Assembly: GCF_025370775.1 (NCBI RefSeq)
Contig: NZ_JAMXEX010000003.1
Span: forward strand, 186,001 to 250,000
Reading direction: 5' to 3'
DNA: 64,000 bases
Source of the DNA: Ancylothrix sp. D3o
GTDB lineage: Bacteria > Cyanobacteriota > Cyanobacteriia > Cyanobacteriales > Oscillatoriaceae
Shown piece by piece: positions 51,356 through 60,607 of the stretch (its first letter is position 1; each line of letters starts with the position of its first letter). The position numbers were made by a program, and so were the translations under genes. The notes under the pieces are model-generated. The model was not told where the DNA came from and ran no database searches. It saw nothing but the letters and a program-made list of their open reading frames with translations.

Positions 51356-52399
51356 GTGGGTCTTTTCAATCGGTTATCTTTATCGCGGGACATGGGTATA
51401 GACCTAGGTACAGCAAACACCCTAGTGTATGTATCTGGTAAAGGAATTGTCCTGCAAGAGCCCTCGGTGGTGGCTATTGACCAAAACCTAAAAGTACCGT
51501 TAGCCGTCGGAGAAGACGCTAGAAAAATGCTGGGCCGCACCCCCGGAAACGTGGTTGCCCTGCGCCCCCTACGCGATGGCGTCATCGCCGACTTTGACAC
51601 AGCAGAATTAATGCTGAAGCACTTTATCCGTCGTGTGCATGAAGGCAAAACCCTTGTATCACCCAGGATCGTGATCGGTATTCCGTCAGGGGTGACGGGT
51701 GTGGAAAGGCGAGCGGTAATGGAAGCAGCTTCTCAAGCAGGGGCAAGAGATGTTTATTTAATTGATGAGCCGGTAGCAGCGGCCATTGGTGCAGGATTGC
51801 CGGTGGCTGAACCAACGGGCAACATGATTATTGATATCGGTGGTGGAACTACAGAAGTGGCAGTTTTGAGCCTCCAAGGAACCGTACTCAGCGAATCCGT
51901 GCGGGTGGCGGGCGATGAACTCACCGAAGCCATCACCCAGTATATGAAAAAGGTTCATAACCTAGTGATTGGAGAGCGAACCGCAGAAGAAATTAAAATT
52001 AAGCTCGGTTCAGCCTACCCGACAGTCGAAGATGATGATGCCATTATGGATGTGCGCGGTTTGCACCTTTTGTCAGGTTTACCGCGAACGGTGACTATCA
52101 AAGGGCCGGAGATCCGCGATAGTATGGCAGAGCCTTTATGGGTGATTGTCGAAGCCGTGAAACGAACGCTGGAACGCACGCCGCCAGAATTGGCTTCCGA
52201 TATCATTGACCGAGGGATTATGTTGGCTGGGGGTGGCGCTTTGTTGAAAGGCTTGGATACCCTCATTAGTCACGAAACCGGCATTGTTACTCATGTGGCT
52301 GCTGATCCGCTTTCCTGTGTTGTGTTGGGAACAGGCCGTGTGCTTGAGAATTTCAAACAACTAGAGCGGGTGTTTAGCGGTCGTTCTCGCAATATGTAG
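51356..52399 (+). CDS. mreB: Rod shape-determining protein MreB
   Basis: A 347-residue bacterial actin that organises cell-wall synthesis along the membrane. Actin-fold phosphate loops MGIDLGTANTLVYVSGKGIV and IIDIGGGTTEVAVLSL are intact, and LAGGGALLKGLDTL binds adenosine. The start is GTG at 51356 (reads MGLFNRLSLSRDMGIDLG); it lies upstream of the family core by a normal amount. Length is standard. It leads mreB-mreC-mreD, with 106 bp before mreC. Confidence 0.97.
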   Translation: MGLFNRLSLSRDMGIDLGTANTLVYVSGKGIVLQEPSVVAIDQNLKVPLAVGEDARKMLGRTPGNVVALRPLRDGVIADFDTAELMLKHFIRRVHEGKTLVSPRIVIGIPSGVTGVERRAVMEAASQAGARDVYLIDEPVAAAIGAGLPVAEPTGNMIIDIGGGTTEVAVLSLQGTVLSESVRVAGDELTEAITQYMKKVHNLVIGERTAEEIKIKLGSAYPTVEDDDAIMDVRGLHLLSGLPRTVTIKGPEIRDSMAEPLWVIVEAVKRTLERTPPELASDIIDRGIMLAGGGALLKGLDTLISHETGIVTHVAADPLSCVVLGTGRVLENFKQLERVFSGRSRNM

Positions 52400-52505
52400 T
52401 CGGTAGGGTTTAGGGTTTAGGGTTCATGGCAGCAATTACTTTGATGCTGTGAACAATGAACGCTAAACGGCGAATAATTTGATAGTGAACCACAACAAAA
52501 GTTAA

Positions 52506-53423
52506 ATGTATTCATTGCGTCGCTGGTGGGATAGGCACGGGTTGCAAGTGGGGTTGGTGGCTGTCGCTATTGCTGGAGCTTGGGGAGTGCAGCAAACTCA
52601 AGGAGCGGTTATTTTTGAGATTTTCCGCACGCTCACCCTTCCTTTCCAGTCAAGTCCCTCCGCAGAAGAACAAATTGAAAAAGCTCGAATGATGGCACAG
52701 TCTGAGCGCCTTGTGGAGCTAGAAAATCAAAACCAAAAGCTTAAAGAGCTTTTGGGTTATGTCTCTACTACCAAGGACAAAGGTGTTATTGCACCTCTGA
52801 TTGGCCGGTCTGCTAACCACTGGTGGCAGCAAGTCACTCTGGGGCGCGGTAGTCGAGATGGTATTAAAGAAGGTGATATTGTCACCGGCGCCGGGGGGTT
52901 AGTTGGCAGGGTGGAAAGTGTTTCTCAAAACACTAGCCGTGTGCTTTTGATTAGCGATCCCAGTGCTCGTGTGGGGGTGACTATTAGCCGCAGCCGCAAT
53001 ATGGGCTTTATGCGCGGCCAAGGTGCTAACCGGGCAGTTATGGAGTTTTTTGATAAGGTTCCTGATGTTCGTCCGGGTGATGTTGTCTCGACTTCGCCGG
53101 TGAGTGAGTTATTCCCTGCGGGTATTCCTGTTGGGCGCGTTGAGTCGGTTAACCTGAGCAAAAGTCCGGCACCGGAAGCGATTATTGAGCTATCGGTGCC
53201 TATTAATGTTTTAGAGTGGGTGGAAGTTAAGCCGAGCAAAATTCTGCCGGATAAGGAATTTTCGGCTCCGCCTCCTGTTCAAGATACCCGTCCTGCCGAT
53301 GAGCCAAAAATTTATCCTGATGGCTCCCGCCCCGCTGAAACCGAACAGCCGGCTGAACCTCAACCAAACAACAGCACAGATGCTTCTACTGAAACGCCGC
53401 CGCAACCGCAGGATGAACTATAG
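52506..53423 (+). CDS. mreC: Rod shape-determining protein MreC
   Basis: A 305-residue periplasmic scaffold for the elongation complex. One N-terminal membrane segment (LQVGLVAVAIAGAWGVQ) is followed by a coiled coil (MMAQSERLVELENQNQKLKE) and beta domains: VTLGRGSRDGIKEGDIVTG and GLVGRVESVSQNTSRVLLIS. The C-terminal 50 residues are proline- and glutamate-rich, longer than in many bacteria. It overlaps mreD by 11 bp. Start ATG at 52506. Confidence 0.95.
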   Translation: MYSLRRWWDRHGLQVGLVAVAIAGAWGVQQTQGAVIFEIFRTLTLPFQSSPSAEEQIEKARMMAQSERLVELENQNQKLKELLGYVSTTKDKGVIAPLIGRSANHWWQQVTLGRGSRDGIKEGDIVTGAGGLVGRVESVSQNTSRVLLISDPSARVGVTISRSRNMGFMRGQGANRAVMEFFDKVPDVRPGDVVSTSPVSELFPAGIPVGRVESVNLSKSPAPEAIIELSVPINVLEWVEVKPSKILPDKEFSAPPPVQDTRPADEPKIYPDGSRPAETEQPAEPQPNNSTDASTETPPQPQDEL

Positions 53424-53991
53424 ATCGGCAATTAGAAGGGATTCTTGGAGTCGGGTGACTCGCCTGCGCCCCCAAACCCGTCGGTTGCTGAATACGCTGG
53501 TAACGCTTGCTTCTCTCTTATTATGTTTGTTGATTTTGCCGACTCGCCTCCCTGGCATGACTTTGCTGGGGATTGGCCCTAATTGGCTGTTAATTTGGGT
53601 CGTTGCTTGGAGTGTCAAGCGCAGTTGGTTTCTGGGGGCTGCTGCGGGTATTGCTCTGGGGTTGATTCAAGATGGTATGACTTCCCCTATCCCTAGTCAT
53701 GCGCTTAGTTTGGGTATAGTCGGGATTTTGACGGCTCGCTTGCAAAAGCAGCGCTTTATTCAGGAAGATTTTATCTCGGTGGCTTTGATTGTGTTTGGCA
53801 TGAGTGTGATTGCTGAGTTGATCACGGCTATTCAGTTCAGTTTTCTGGGTGAGCGCTCTTTGATGGAAATTTGGCATGACCGGCAACTTCTTGCTCTTTC
53901 TAGTGCTATCCTCAGCAGTCTTTGGGCTCCGGTTGTTTATTTTCCTCTCAATGTTTGGTGGGGACGCATGAAGTTAATTGAGTCGTCTTGA
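53413..53991 (+). CDS. mreD: Rod shape-determining protein MreD
   Basis: A 192-residue integral membrane protein of the elongation complex, with hydrophobic segments LNTLVTLASLLLCLLILPTR, LLIWVVAWSVKRSWFLGAAA, GIVGILTARL and FISVALIVFGMSVIAELITA. MreD sequences vary; its identity rests on size, membrane topology and gene order. The ATG at 53413 lies inside the last codons of mreC (11-bp overlap), so translational coupling is likely. No separate ribosome site. The gene is followed by a strong terminator. Confidence 0.92.
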   Translation: MNYRSAIRRDSWSRVTRLRPQTRRLLNTLVTLASLLLCLLILPTRLPGMTLLGIGPNWLLIWVVAWSVKRSWFLGAAAGIALGLIQDGMTSPIPSHALSLGIVGILTARLQKQRFIQEDFISVALIVFGMSVIAELITAIQFSFLGERSLMEIWHDRQLLALSSAILSSLWAPVVYFPLNVWWGRMKLIESS

Positions 53992-54075
53992 TTTTGGGAA
54001 AATTCAGCGCTTTTAGGTGAAAAAAACTACAAGTTAAGGTTTGTCAATATCACTGTGAAGTCTACTTTGTGTGAG

Positions 54076-54107
54076 AAACCCGGTTTGTTTTATAAACCGG
54101 GTTTTTT
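54076..54107. terminator. Bidirectional terminator, AACCCGGTT type
   Basis: AAACCCGGTTT and AAACCGGGTTT flank a short loop and end TTTTTT on the plus strand. It ends the mreBCD operon and the convergent HAD gene could use it too. Same core as at 27987 and 30581. Confidence 0.88.
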
Positions 54108-54147
54108 AACATTCAGGAATTATTGCTAAGGGGCTATATAAGTTTTT

Positions 54148-54933
54148 TCAGGCTGCAATTCGCTGCTTTTGGGCGATTAAAAAATGACTCGCAGAAAGCA
54201 AATCGCTCATAATGTGATTAGGATTATATTGTGTTAGATATGTGCGGCTGCGAAGTCCACAAGTTAAAGCTATTGTGGGGACTGCACAAGCTTGTCCTGC
54301 TAATATATCGGCTTCTGTATCGCCAATCATCCATGCTGAGTCTGTGGCGACATTTTCTTTGGCAATGGCGGCTTTTAGTAGTTCTTGTTTGATGTCTGCA
54401 TAGTTGTGATAAGCACTGTCGTCGTCTTGGGTTCCCCAAATGCTACTAAATAACCGAAGTAATCCGTAGTTTTGTAAGATTTGCTGGGCTTGTGTTTGCC
54501 GGCGTAGGGTGACTAATACTATGCGGAATCCTTGGGAGTGCAGCAAACCTATCGCCCATTCTACTCCGGGTTGCAGCCGGTCTTTGTGCAGCAAGTCGGG
54601 CTGGTTGACAATTTCTTGCACTCGTGCTAGGAAGGCTTCTATTTGTGAGCCTCTTAATCCTGAACGCATGGCAATTTCTGCATCGGGGATGCGGTTTTGT
54701 TTCATGTACCAAAAGCAATCTTTAGGGAGCGCTGTAACGGGCAATTGTATGTTTTTGGCTTGATAGTTTTCCTGAGTGTCTGCAAGTGCTTGCCGGTAGG
54801 TGCTGTAATAGCGATCTGATACATCTACTATTGGCCCGTCAAAGTCGCAAAATACCGTCATTTTTTGGCGGCAAAAAGCGCTTTTGGTTTGGGTGCCGGT
54901 GTAGTTGGTCATTTCGGAATTAGCTTGACTCAT
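54148..54933 (-). CDS. HAD family hydrolase
   Basis: A 261-residue haloacid-dehalogenase-superfamily phosphatase. Motif I FCDFDGPIVDVSDRYY holds the nucleophile and acid aspartates; motif II is IVLVTLRR (Thr); motif III Lys lies in the region before; motif IV WMIGDTEADILAG binds magnesium. This fits the phosphoglycolate-phosphatase-like branch, but substrate is unknown. Several starts are possible: ATG at 54933 (MSQANSEM), at 54912 and at 54861 (MTVFCDFDG). I give the longest ATG. The second motif pair is normal. Confidence 0.87.
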   Translation of the reverse strand: MSQANSEMTNYTGTQTKSAFCRQKMTVFCDFDGPIVDVSDRYYSTYRQALADTQENYQAKNIQLPVTALPKDCFWYMKQNRIPDAEIAMRSGLRGSQIEAFLARVQEIVNQPDLLHKDRLQPGVEWAIGLLHSQGFRIVLVTLRRQTQAQQILQNYGLLRLFSSIWGTQDDDSAYHNYADIKQELLKAAIAKENVATDSAWMIGDTEADILAGQACAVPTIALTCGLRSRTYLTQYNPNHIMSDLLSASHFLIAQKQRIAA

Positions 54934-55081
54934 CTTCGCCACAAAACTTTACCTATGTTTTTGCTTTGATACACTTTTTAACAATAGCAAAAAGTAGATA
55001 AGTTTTACTTCAGTTTTTTCGGGAAGTTATATAAAAAAAAGCTATGAGAAGGCGGCGGCATAGAAGAGCGATAAAGCGCTA

Positions 55082-55540
55082 CTACTTAGTGGCTTCTTTT
55101 TCTAAAAGCAAGGTAACGGGGCCGTCATTTTCAATGCTGACTTGCATCATTGCACCAAAGATGCCGGTTTCTACTCGTAAATTACTTTGCCGCAATTTGG
55201 CTACAAATAAATCATACAGTTGCTCGGCTTGTTGGGGTGGTGCGGAACGGTCAAAGGAAGGCCGGCGTCCTTTGCGACAGTCGCCATAAAGTGTAAATTG
55301 GCTGACTACGAGTAATTCACCGGCAATATCTTGAATTGATTTTTCCCAACGACCGCTCCCTTCTTCGTTGGCGGGAAATAAACGCATTTCTAAACATTTG
55401 CGAACCATCCATTCAAGTTCGGCTTCGGTATCGGTGTCAGAAATTCCTACTAATAAATTTAAACCTCTGCCTATTTTGCCGACAATTTCACCGGCAACTG
55501 TGACTTGAGAAGATTTTACTCGCTGAACAATGATACGCAT
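55082..55540 (-). CDS. dtd: D-aminoacyl-tRNA deacylase
   Basis: A 152-residue DTD that hydrolyses D-aminoacyl-tRNAs. It begins [20 protein letters not shown] and carries the two hallmark motifs [10 protein letters not shown] (S-Q-x-x-L) and [20 protein letters not shown] (G-x-x-x-x-x-x-N-x-G-P-V/F). The ATG at 55540 is the family start; the 12 codons upstream are not used. Length normal. The next gene upstream starts 1.1 kb away and ends in a heptamer repeat array. Confidence 0.96.
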   Translation of the reverse strand: MRIIVQRVKSSQVTVAGEIVGKIGRGLNLLVGISDTDTEAELEWMVRKCLEMRLFPANEEGSGRWEKSIQDIAGELLVVSQFTLYGDCRKGRRPSFDRSAPPQQAEQLYDLFVAKLRQSNLRVETGIFGAMMQVSIENDGPVTLLLEKEATK

Positions 55541-55600
55541 TATTTTTGTTGTCCTTTGTCTAAAGTCCGTAGTCATTAGTCTTTTGTCTTTACTGAAAGG

Positions 55601-55632
55601 ACTAATGACTAATGACTAATGACTAATGACCA
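55601..55632. repeat. Heptanucleotide tandem repeat (ACTAATG)
   Basis: Four and a half perfect copies of ACTAATG from 55601. It supplies the stop codon TAG and the His codon CAT at the end of the CobW gene, which is read on the minus strand. Second array of the type at 36980. Confidence 0.88.
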
Positions 55633-56702
55633 GAAAGGCAGTTTTCTAGTTGGGATAAAATTTGCTCGCGGTCGAGGTCTTGGCCAATAAAAACTAATTG
55701 GGTTTTGGGTTCGCCTTTCCATTCATCGCTATCAATTGAAAAGCGTTTGCCGCAGAGGTGGAAAATGTGCCGTTCTTCACTTTCATCAAACCAGAGAATT
55801 CCTTTAGCCCGAAACACATTTTCTGGCAATAAATTATCCAAAAAATGCTGAAATTTTCTAATAGAAAAAGGCTTACCTGTTTGGAAAGAAACAGATATAA
55901 AACCATCATTTTCTAAGTGGTTGGAGTGATGATGGTGATGGTCGTGGTCGTGGTCGTGGTCGTGGTGGTCGTGGGTGCAATGACCGTGATCGTGGTCGCA
56001 GTCTGAGTGGTCGTGGTGTTCGTGGTTGTGGGTTTCTGTTTGGAAATATTTATCTGATTCAAACAACCCAACACTTAAGATGAGAGGCAGAGAAATTTGG
56101 GAGTTTTTTGTTCGGATAATTCGCGCACCGGCTTTGATATCTCGAATTTTGCACTCTAGTAAATCGACATCTGCTTCATCAACTAAATCTATTTTGTTGA
56201 GCAGAATAATATCACCGTAGGCGATTTGACTGTAGGCGGCTTGGGAGTTAAATAAATCGAGGCTGTAGTTGGCAGAATCTACAACTGTGATAATCGAATC
56301 TAAGCGGGTCATATCGCGTAATTCGGTTCCCAAAAATGTGAGGGCAACTGGCAAGGGGTCAGCTAAGCCGGTTGTTTCAACTACGAGATAATCGATTTTA
56401 TCTTCGCGGGATAAAACTTTGTAAACGGCATCGAGTAAATCGTTGTTGATGGTGCAACAAATGCAGCCGTTGCTGAGTTCTACCATGTTATCGGTGCTGG
56501 AAACGATTAACTCGTTATCGATGCCAATTTCGCCAAATTCGTTGACTAAAACAGCGGTTTTAAGTCCTTGTTGGTTGGTGAGAATATGGTTGAGGAGGGT
56601 GGTTTTACCGCTACCGAGAAAACCGGTAATGATTGTGACAGGTAGGCCAAAATTGGGGGTATCGAGGGCCGGTGTGTTGTTGGGATTGACGGCTGTTTGC
56701 AT
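55623..56702 (-). CDS. CobW/COG0523 family GTPase, putative zinc chaperone
   Basis: A 359-residue P-loop GTPase of the COG0523 family. The P-loop is TGFLGSGKTTLLNHIL, the metal-binding CxCC is in NGCICCTINNDL near residue 80, and the NKxD-like LLNKIDLVDEADV follows. A histidine-rich stretch of about 40 residues, HNHEHHDHSDCDHDHGHCTH and more, lies near 220-260 and could store or hand over zinc. No Zur box was seen upstream. Metallochaperone, zinc or cobalt (CobW proper) roles are possible. The ATG at 56702 is chosen from a TTG-started longer frame. The C-terminus merges with a tandem repeat. Confidence 0.9.
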   Translation of the reverse strand: MQTAVNPNNTPALDTPNFGLPVTIITGFLGSGKTTLLNHILTNQQGLKTAVLVNEFGEIGIDNELIVSSTDNMVELSNGCICCTINNDLLDAVYKVLSREDKIDYLVVETTGLADPLPVALTFLGTELRDMTRLDSIITVVDSANYSLDLFNSQAAYSQIAYGDIILLNKIDLVDEADVDLLECKIRDIKAGARIIRTKNSQISLPLILSVGLFESDKYFQTETHNHEHHDHSDCDHDHGHCTHDHHDHDHDHDHHHHHSNHLENDGFISVSFQTGKPFSIRKFQHFLDNLLPENVFRAKGILWFDESEERHIFHLCGKRFSIDSDEWKGEPKTQLVFIGQDLDREQILSQLENCLSGH

Positions 56703-56832
56703 GGTAAGGAGGTAAAAATTTATCAAGAGAATGTTGGGTGCGTTCCCAGCTAAACTTAATTATGGCCGGTGTTATGGAAATGGCGTTATTGCCGGCGTTG
56801 CGAATTTTTGTAAATTTCACAGTTATTTTATT

Positions 56833-58302
56833 ATGGCCCTGAGAGTTTATAACACCTTGACTCGTTGCGAAGAAACCTTTGAGACGCTTGAACCTGGCAA
56901 AGTGCGGATGTATTGCTGTGGGGTTACGGTGTATGATTTCTGCCATTTGGGCCATGCGAGGGCGTATATTGTGTGGGATACGGTGCGCCGGTATTTGCTG
57001 TGGCGGGGGTACGAGGTGCGCTATGTGCAGAATTTTACAGATATTGATGACAAAATTTTGAACCGCGCCCGACAGGAAGGTTCTTCGATGGAGGAAGTGG
57101 CGGAACGCTACACGCAAACTTATTTTGAGGATATGCGGCGGTTAAATATTTTGGAGGCGGATGAGTATCCAAAGGCGACGCATACGCTGGATGGAATTAA
57201 AAAGTTGATTCACGAATTGGAAAATAAGGGGTTTGCTTATCCGGCGGAGGGTGATGTTTATTATTCGGTGCGAAAGTTTGATGGATATGGAAAACTTTCG
57301 GGTCGAAAATTGGACGATATGCAGGCGGGTAAAAGTGGTCGGGTAGAGGTGGAAGATCCAGAGGCGGCTAAGAAGAAAGATCCGTTTGATTTTGCTTTGT
57401 GGAAGGCTGCGAAAGAGGGTGAGCCTTCGTGGGATTCTGCGTGGGGTAAGGGCCGGCCTGGGTGGCATATTGAATGTTCGGCGATGGTGCGGGATTGTTT
57501 GGGCGAGAGTATTGATATTCACTGCGGTGGGGGTGATTTGATGTTTCCTCACCATGAGAATGAAATTGCACAATCTGAGGCGGTTACGGGGAAGAATTTG
57601 GCGCGGTATTGGATGCACAATGGGATGGTAAATGTGGATGGGGAAAAGATGTCGAAGTCGTTGGGTAATTTTACGACGATTCGAGGTCTTTTGGATGGGG
57701 AAAATGCACCGGAACCGATGGCGGTGAGGATGTTTGTTTTGCAGGCGCATTATCGCAAGCCGGTTGATTTTACGGGGGAGGCGATGGTGGCGGCTCAAAA
57801 TGGCTGGAATACGCTTAAGGAGGGGTTAGTTTTTGGTTTGGAATATGGGGATAAATTGGGTTTTTCTGAGGGGCAAACCGAGGGGAATTGCTCCAATAAA
57901 AATGAATATATCGAGCGGTTTGAAGAGGTGGTGGATAATGATTTTAATTTTACTGGTGGGTTGGCGGTGATTTTTGAATTGGCGAAGGAGTTGCAAAAGG
58001 AGGCGAATATTTTTGTGCATGAGGGGGCAATAAAAACGCCGGTTAATGAGTTGGAGGAAAAGTGGGAGACGTTGGTGGCGTTGGCGAAGGTTTTGGGGTT
58101 GGAGGCAAATTTTGAGGCAGAAAATCAGGCGGCGGCTGATGGTTTGACGGATGCGGAAATTGAGGCTTTAATTGAAAGGCGACAGGAGGCGCGGAAGGGG
58201 AAAAATTTTGCGGAATCTGATCGGATTCGTAATGAGTTGCAGGCGCAAGGGATTACGTTGATTGATGCGGCGGGGGGTGTGACTCGCTGGCGTAGAGGAT
58301 AA
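56833..58302 (+). CDS. cysS: Cysteinyl-tRNA synthetase
   Basis: A 489-residue class Ia synthetase. [20 protein letters not shown] is followed by the zinc/HIGH region [20 protein letters not shown] and the KMSKS loop [13 protein letters not shown] near residue 271; [20 protein letters not shown] holds other zinc ligands. All match the family. The ATG at 56833 is the family start; the frame extends upstream but without similarity. It is divergent from the CobW gene. The C-terminal anticodon domain ends normally. Codon use appears shifted to G-rich third positions compared with polA. Confidence 0.97.
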   Translation: MALRVYNTLTRCEETFETLEPGKVRMYCCGVTVYDFCHLGHARAYIVWDTVRRYLLWRGYEVRYVQNFTDIDDKILNRARQEGSSMEEVAERYTQTYFEDMRRLNILEADEYPKATHTLDGIKKLIHELENKGFAYPAEGDVYYSVRKFDGYGKLSGRKLDDMQAGKSGRVEVEDPEAAKKKDPFDFALWKAAKEGEPSWDSAWGKGRPGWHIECSAMVRDCLGESIDIHCGGGDLMFPHHENEIAQSEAVTGKNLARYWMHNGMVNVDGEKMSKSLGNFTTIRGLLDGENAPEPMAVRMFVLQAHYRKPVDFTGEAMVAAQNGWNTLKEGLVFGLEYGDKLGFSEGQTEGNCSNKNEYIERFEEVVDNDFNFTGGLAVIFELAKELQKEANIFVHEGAIKTPVNELEEKWETLVALAKVLGLEANFEAENQAAADGLTDAEIEALIERRQEARKGKNFAESDRIRNELQAQGITLIDAAGGVTRWRRG

Positions 58303-58354
58303 TTGTTAAGAAGGCCGGTTTTTTTGTGGGATTGAAAAATTAGGAGGTTTAGAA

Positions 58355-59011
58355 ATGCTGAAACTTTATCATACTCCGCTTTCGTTTAATTCGCGCCGCG
58401 TTTGGATGGCGTTGCTGGAAAAAGAGCTTGAGTTTGAGTTAATTGAACTTAAGTTAGATGGAGATCAATTTAAGCCTGAGTTTGTGGAGTTAAATCCGTT
58501 TCACCATATCCCAGTTTTGGTGGATGGAGATTTTAGTGTGTTTGAATCTTTGGCGATTTTGGATTATTTGGAGGCGAAATATCCGCAACCGGCTTTACTA
58601 CCAAGCGATCCCCAAGCTTTGGCAAAGGCGCGGATGGTGGAAATGGTGACGGTGAATGAGTTGGCGCCGGTTTTCATGCAATTGGTTCTTGAGGCACTTG
58701 GAATGGAAGAAAGTAATCCTGAGAAAGCGGCAAAGCAAAAGCCACAAATTAATAAAGTTTTGCAGTTTTTTGAAAAAAGTTTAGGCGATGATGTGTATTT
58801 TGGAGGCCAGTCAATAAATCGGGCGGATATAGTTGCGGGTACGATTGTTTATCCCTTACCAATGTTTGATTTTCCTCTCGATAATTATGCAAAATTGAGT
58901 GCTTGGTGTAACCGTTTAGAAGAACTTCCAAGCTGGAAAGAAACGGAGGTTAGTCCGGTAGAAGTGGCGAAATTGATTGCCGGTAGAAAAGCGATGATGC
59001 AGAAAACCTAA
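58355..59011 (+). CDS. Glutathione S-transferase
   Basis: A 218-residue soluble GST-fold protein: LYHTPLSFNSRRVWMALLEK, LVDGDFSVFESLAILDYLEA and SINRADIVAGTIVYPLPM. A Ser in LSFNSRR is a candidate catalytic residue. Class cannot be fixed; it resembles cyanobacterial theta- or beta-like members. AGGAGG lies 8 bases before the ATG at 58355. The C-terminal end VAKLIAGRKAMMQKT is normal. It is 52 bp after cysS on the same strand and may be co-transcribed. Confidence 0.9.
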   Translation: MLKLYHTPLSFNSRRVWMALLEKELEFELIELKLDGDQFKPEFVELNPFHHIPVLVDGDFSVFESLAILDYLEAKYPQPALLPSDPQALAKARMVEMVTVNELAPVFMQLVLEALGMEESNPEKAAKQKPQINKVLQFFEKSLGDDVYFGGQSINRADIVAGTIVYPLPMFDFPLDNYAKLSAWCNRLEELPSWKETEVSPVEVAKLIAGRKAMMQKT

Positions 59012-59046
59012 AACCGCCAAACTCTTCCCACAAAACACTTTAAGCA

Positions 59047-59110
59047 TCCGTGTCTATCCGCGTTTATCTGCGGTTAATTTTTGAACGCAGATGAATACAG
59101 ATAAACGCAA
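59047..59110. repeat. Inverted pair of CTGCGGTTAA-family repeats
   Basis: TATCCGCGTTTATCTGCGGT is followed after 12 bases by AACGCAGATGAATACAGATA, a reversed copy of the family. The pair makes a large imperfect stem between the GST and AI-2E-type genes. Confidence 0.8.
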
Positions 59111-59144
59111 ATCTGCTCACCGGCTTTTATAATGGTGGGCAGAT
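59111..59144. repeat. Palindrome ATCTGCTCACC / GGTGGGCAGAT
   Basis: Eleven-base arms with one G-T pair around a loop CGGCTTTTATAAT. The loop and right arm are near those of the palindrome after polA (6117-6141). No T-run. Confidence 0.65.
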
Positions 59145-59163
59145 CCCACCCCACATCAATATT

Positions 59164-60270
59164 ATGAGTGAACAACGCATTACGGTTTCTGTGTCGAATC
59201 TGCTGGTGGTGTTACTCACCGGCCTGCTTTTGGTGTTGTTTTGGCAGTTGCGGAGTTTGCTGCTAACAGTGATGATTTCGGTGGTGTTGGCTGCGTCAAT
59301 TGTGCCGGTGGTAAATTGGGCGGAAAAATACGGTTTTCCGCGTTGGATAGCGACTATTTTGGTGTATTTAAGTTTGATTGGTGGGTTTGTAGGGGTGGGG
59401 TTATTAATTGGCCCTACAGTTATCGATCAAATTGACCGTTTAATTCGCCAATTACCTCTTTATTTGGAGGCGTTGCGAGTGATTGCAGAAGGGTTAGCGA
59501 TGCGTTTAAGTGATAATAGTCCTGATGTGGTGCGGCAGTTTTTTAATCCAGAGGCTTTGACGGGTTGGGTAATTCGTTCGTCTCAGCAAGTTTTGTTACG
59601 TTCTTATGGGATTACGCGGGGAATTTTGGGGGGGGTTGTAACTTTTATTTTATGTTTGTTTATTTCGGGTTATATGGTGTCGGATAGTCGGACTTTAATT
59701 AATAGTTTGATTCGGCTTTTTCCGAAACCTTGGGATGAGCGTTTAGAGGCGCAGGTGGGGCCGGTGGGGGAACGGATGGGAGCTTATTTACGCGGTCGAA
59801 TTTTGGTTTCTGCTATCTTGGGTGGGTTGACGGCGGTGGGGTTGAGTGTTTTGGGGTTATCGGATTTTGCTTTGGGTTTGGGGGCTATTGCGGGGGTGAC
59901 TAATTTAATTCCTTTTTTGGGGCCGGTTTTGGGGACTGTACCGGCTTTAGTTGTGGCAATTTCTCAGGGTGGTTGGTTGTTTTTTTGGGTGTTGATTTTG
60001 TTTGTGATTATTCAAAATTTAGAGACTTATGTTCTTGATCCGTTTTTGGTAGGTTCTTCTGTTGGTGTGCATCCTTTATTTCAGTTGCTTTCGGTGTTAG
60101 GCGGTGTGCAGGTGTTAGGAATTATTGGCGCGTTAATTGTGCCGCCTTGGTTTGCAGGTGTTTCGGCTTTAATAGAAAATTTATATTTAAAACCGAAGTT
60201 ATTAGCAGAACGACGGGCTGCACGGGAGGCAAAGGATGAGAAAGTCAGAGGGGTTGAGCTTAGGAAATAA
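59164..60270 (+). CDS. AI-2E family transporter (permease)
   Basis: A 368-residue membrane protein of the AI-2E/PerM family, with about seven or eight hydrophobic segments: LLVVLLTGLLLVLFWQLRSL, WIATILVYLSLIGGFVGVGL, GITRGILGGVVTFILCLFIS, and ALGLGAIAGVTNLIPFLGPV, which contains the family's NLIPFLGP. Despite the family name, substrates differ, including sodium/proton antiport for some members. The ATG at 59164 begins MSEQRITVSVSNLLVVL. Repeats lie just upstream. It overlaps the end of the convergent antitoxin gene by 11 bp. Confidence 0.92.
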   Translation: MSEQRITVSVSNLLVVLLTGLLLVLFWQLRSLLLTVMISVVLAASIVPVVNWAEKYGFPRWIATILVYLSLIGGFVGVGLLIGPTVIDQIDRLIRQLPLYLEALRVIAEGLAMRLSDNSPDVVRQFFNPEALTGWVIRSSQQVLLRSYGITRGILGGVVTFILCLFISGYMVSDSRTLINSLIRLFPKPWDERLEAQVGPVGERMGAYLRGRILVSAILGGLTAVGLSVLGLSDFALGLGAIAGVTNLIPFLGPVLGTVPALVVAISQGGWLFFWVLILFVIIQNLETYVLDPFLVGSSVGVHPLFQLLSVLGGVQVLGIIGALIVPPWFAGVSALIENLYLKPKLLAERRAAREAKDEKVRGVELRK

Positions 60271-60607
60271 CGGTTGCTTTGGCTTGATTTTCCACCGGCA
60301 CTTCTTGCTCTTTAGCCACAGTTACGGTTAGTTTTAATCCCAATTTTTGCAGCCATTCGGCAAGGTTGTATATGACGTTGCTGCCGTTTTCGGATAAAAT
60401 TTTGTCGAGTTTTTCGAGTTGCAATTTGGCTTCTTCGGGGGTCATATTTGGTTCCCCCAGCGCTTCAAATACATTTTTTAATGCAACTTCGAGTAATTCT
60501 GGTTCTGGGTCTTTTTCTTCAAAAATTACTGTTAGCAATCCAGCAGAACGTTCGGGATTCTTGAGATGTGAAATCAAAAAAGGATGGTAAGGTAAGCTGC
60601 TAGGCAT
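60260..60607 (-). CDS. Addiction-module antitoxin, HigA-like, copy 1
   Basis: A 115-residue protein of the addiction-module antidote type (HigA-2 like) that binds the upstream toxin and its promoter. From the ATG at 60607, preceded by CAGGAGTCGAG, it reads MPSSLPYHPFLISHLKNPER, then LEVALKNVFEALGEPNMTPE, AEWLQKLGLKLTVTVAKEQE. It starts 8 bp inside the end of the toxin gene. A second, closely related copy lies 400 bp upstream. The helix-turn-helix stretch is degenerate compared with typical members. It overlaps the AI-2E-type gene's end by 11 bp. Confidence 0.78.
   Translation of the reverse strand: MPSSLPYHPFLISHLKNPERSAGLLTVIFEEKDPEPELLEVALKNVFEALGEPNMTPEEAKLQLEKLDKILSENGSNVIYNLAEWLQKLGLKLTVTVAKEQEVPVENQAKATVIS

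Noticed and set aside
57142-57798. A 218-codon minus-strand frame opposite cysS
   Set aside because: Arginine/histidine/isoleucine-rich shadow of cysS in the opposite strand; no domain.
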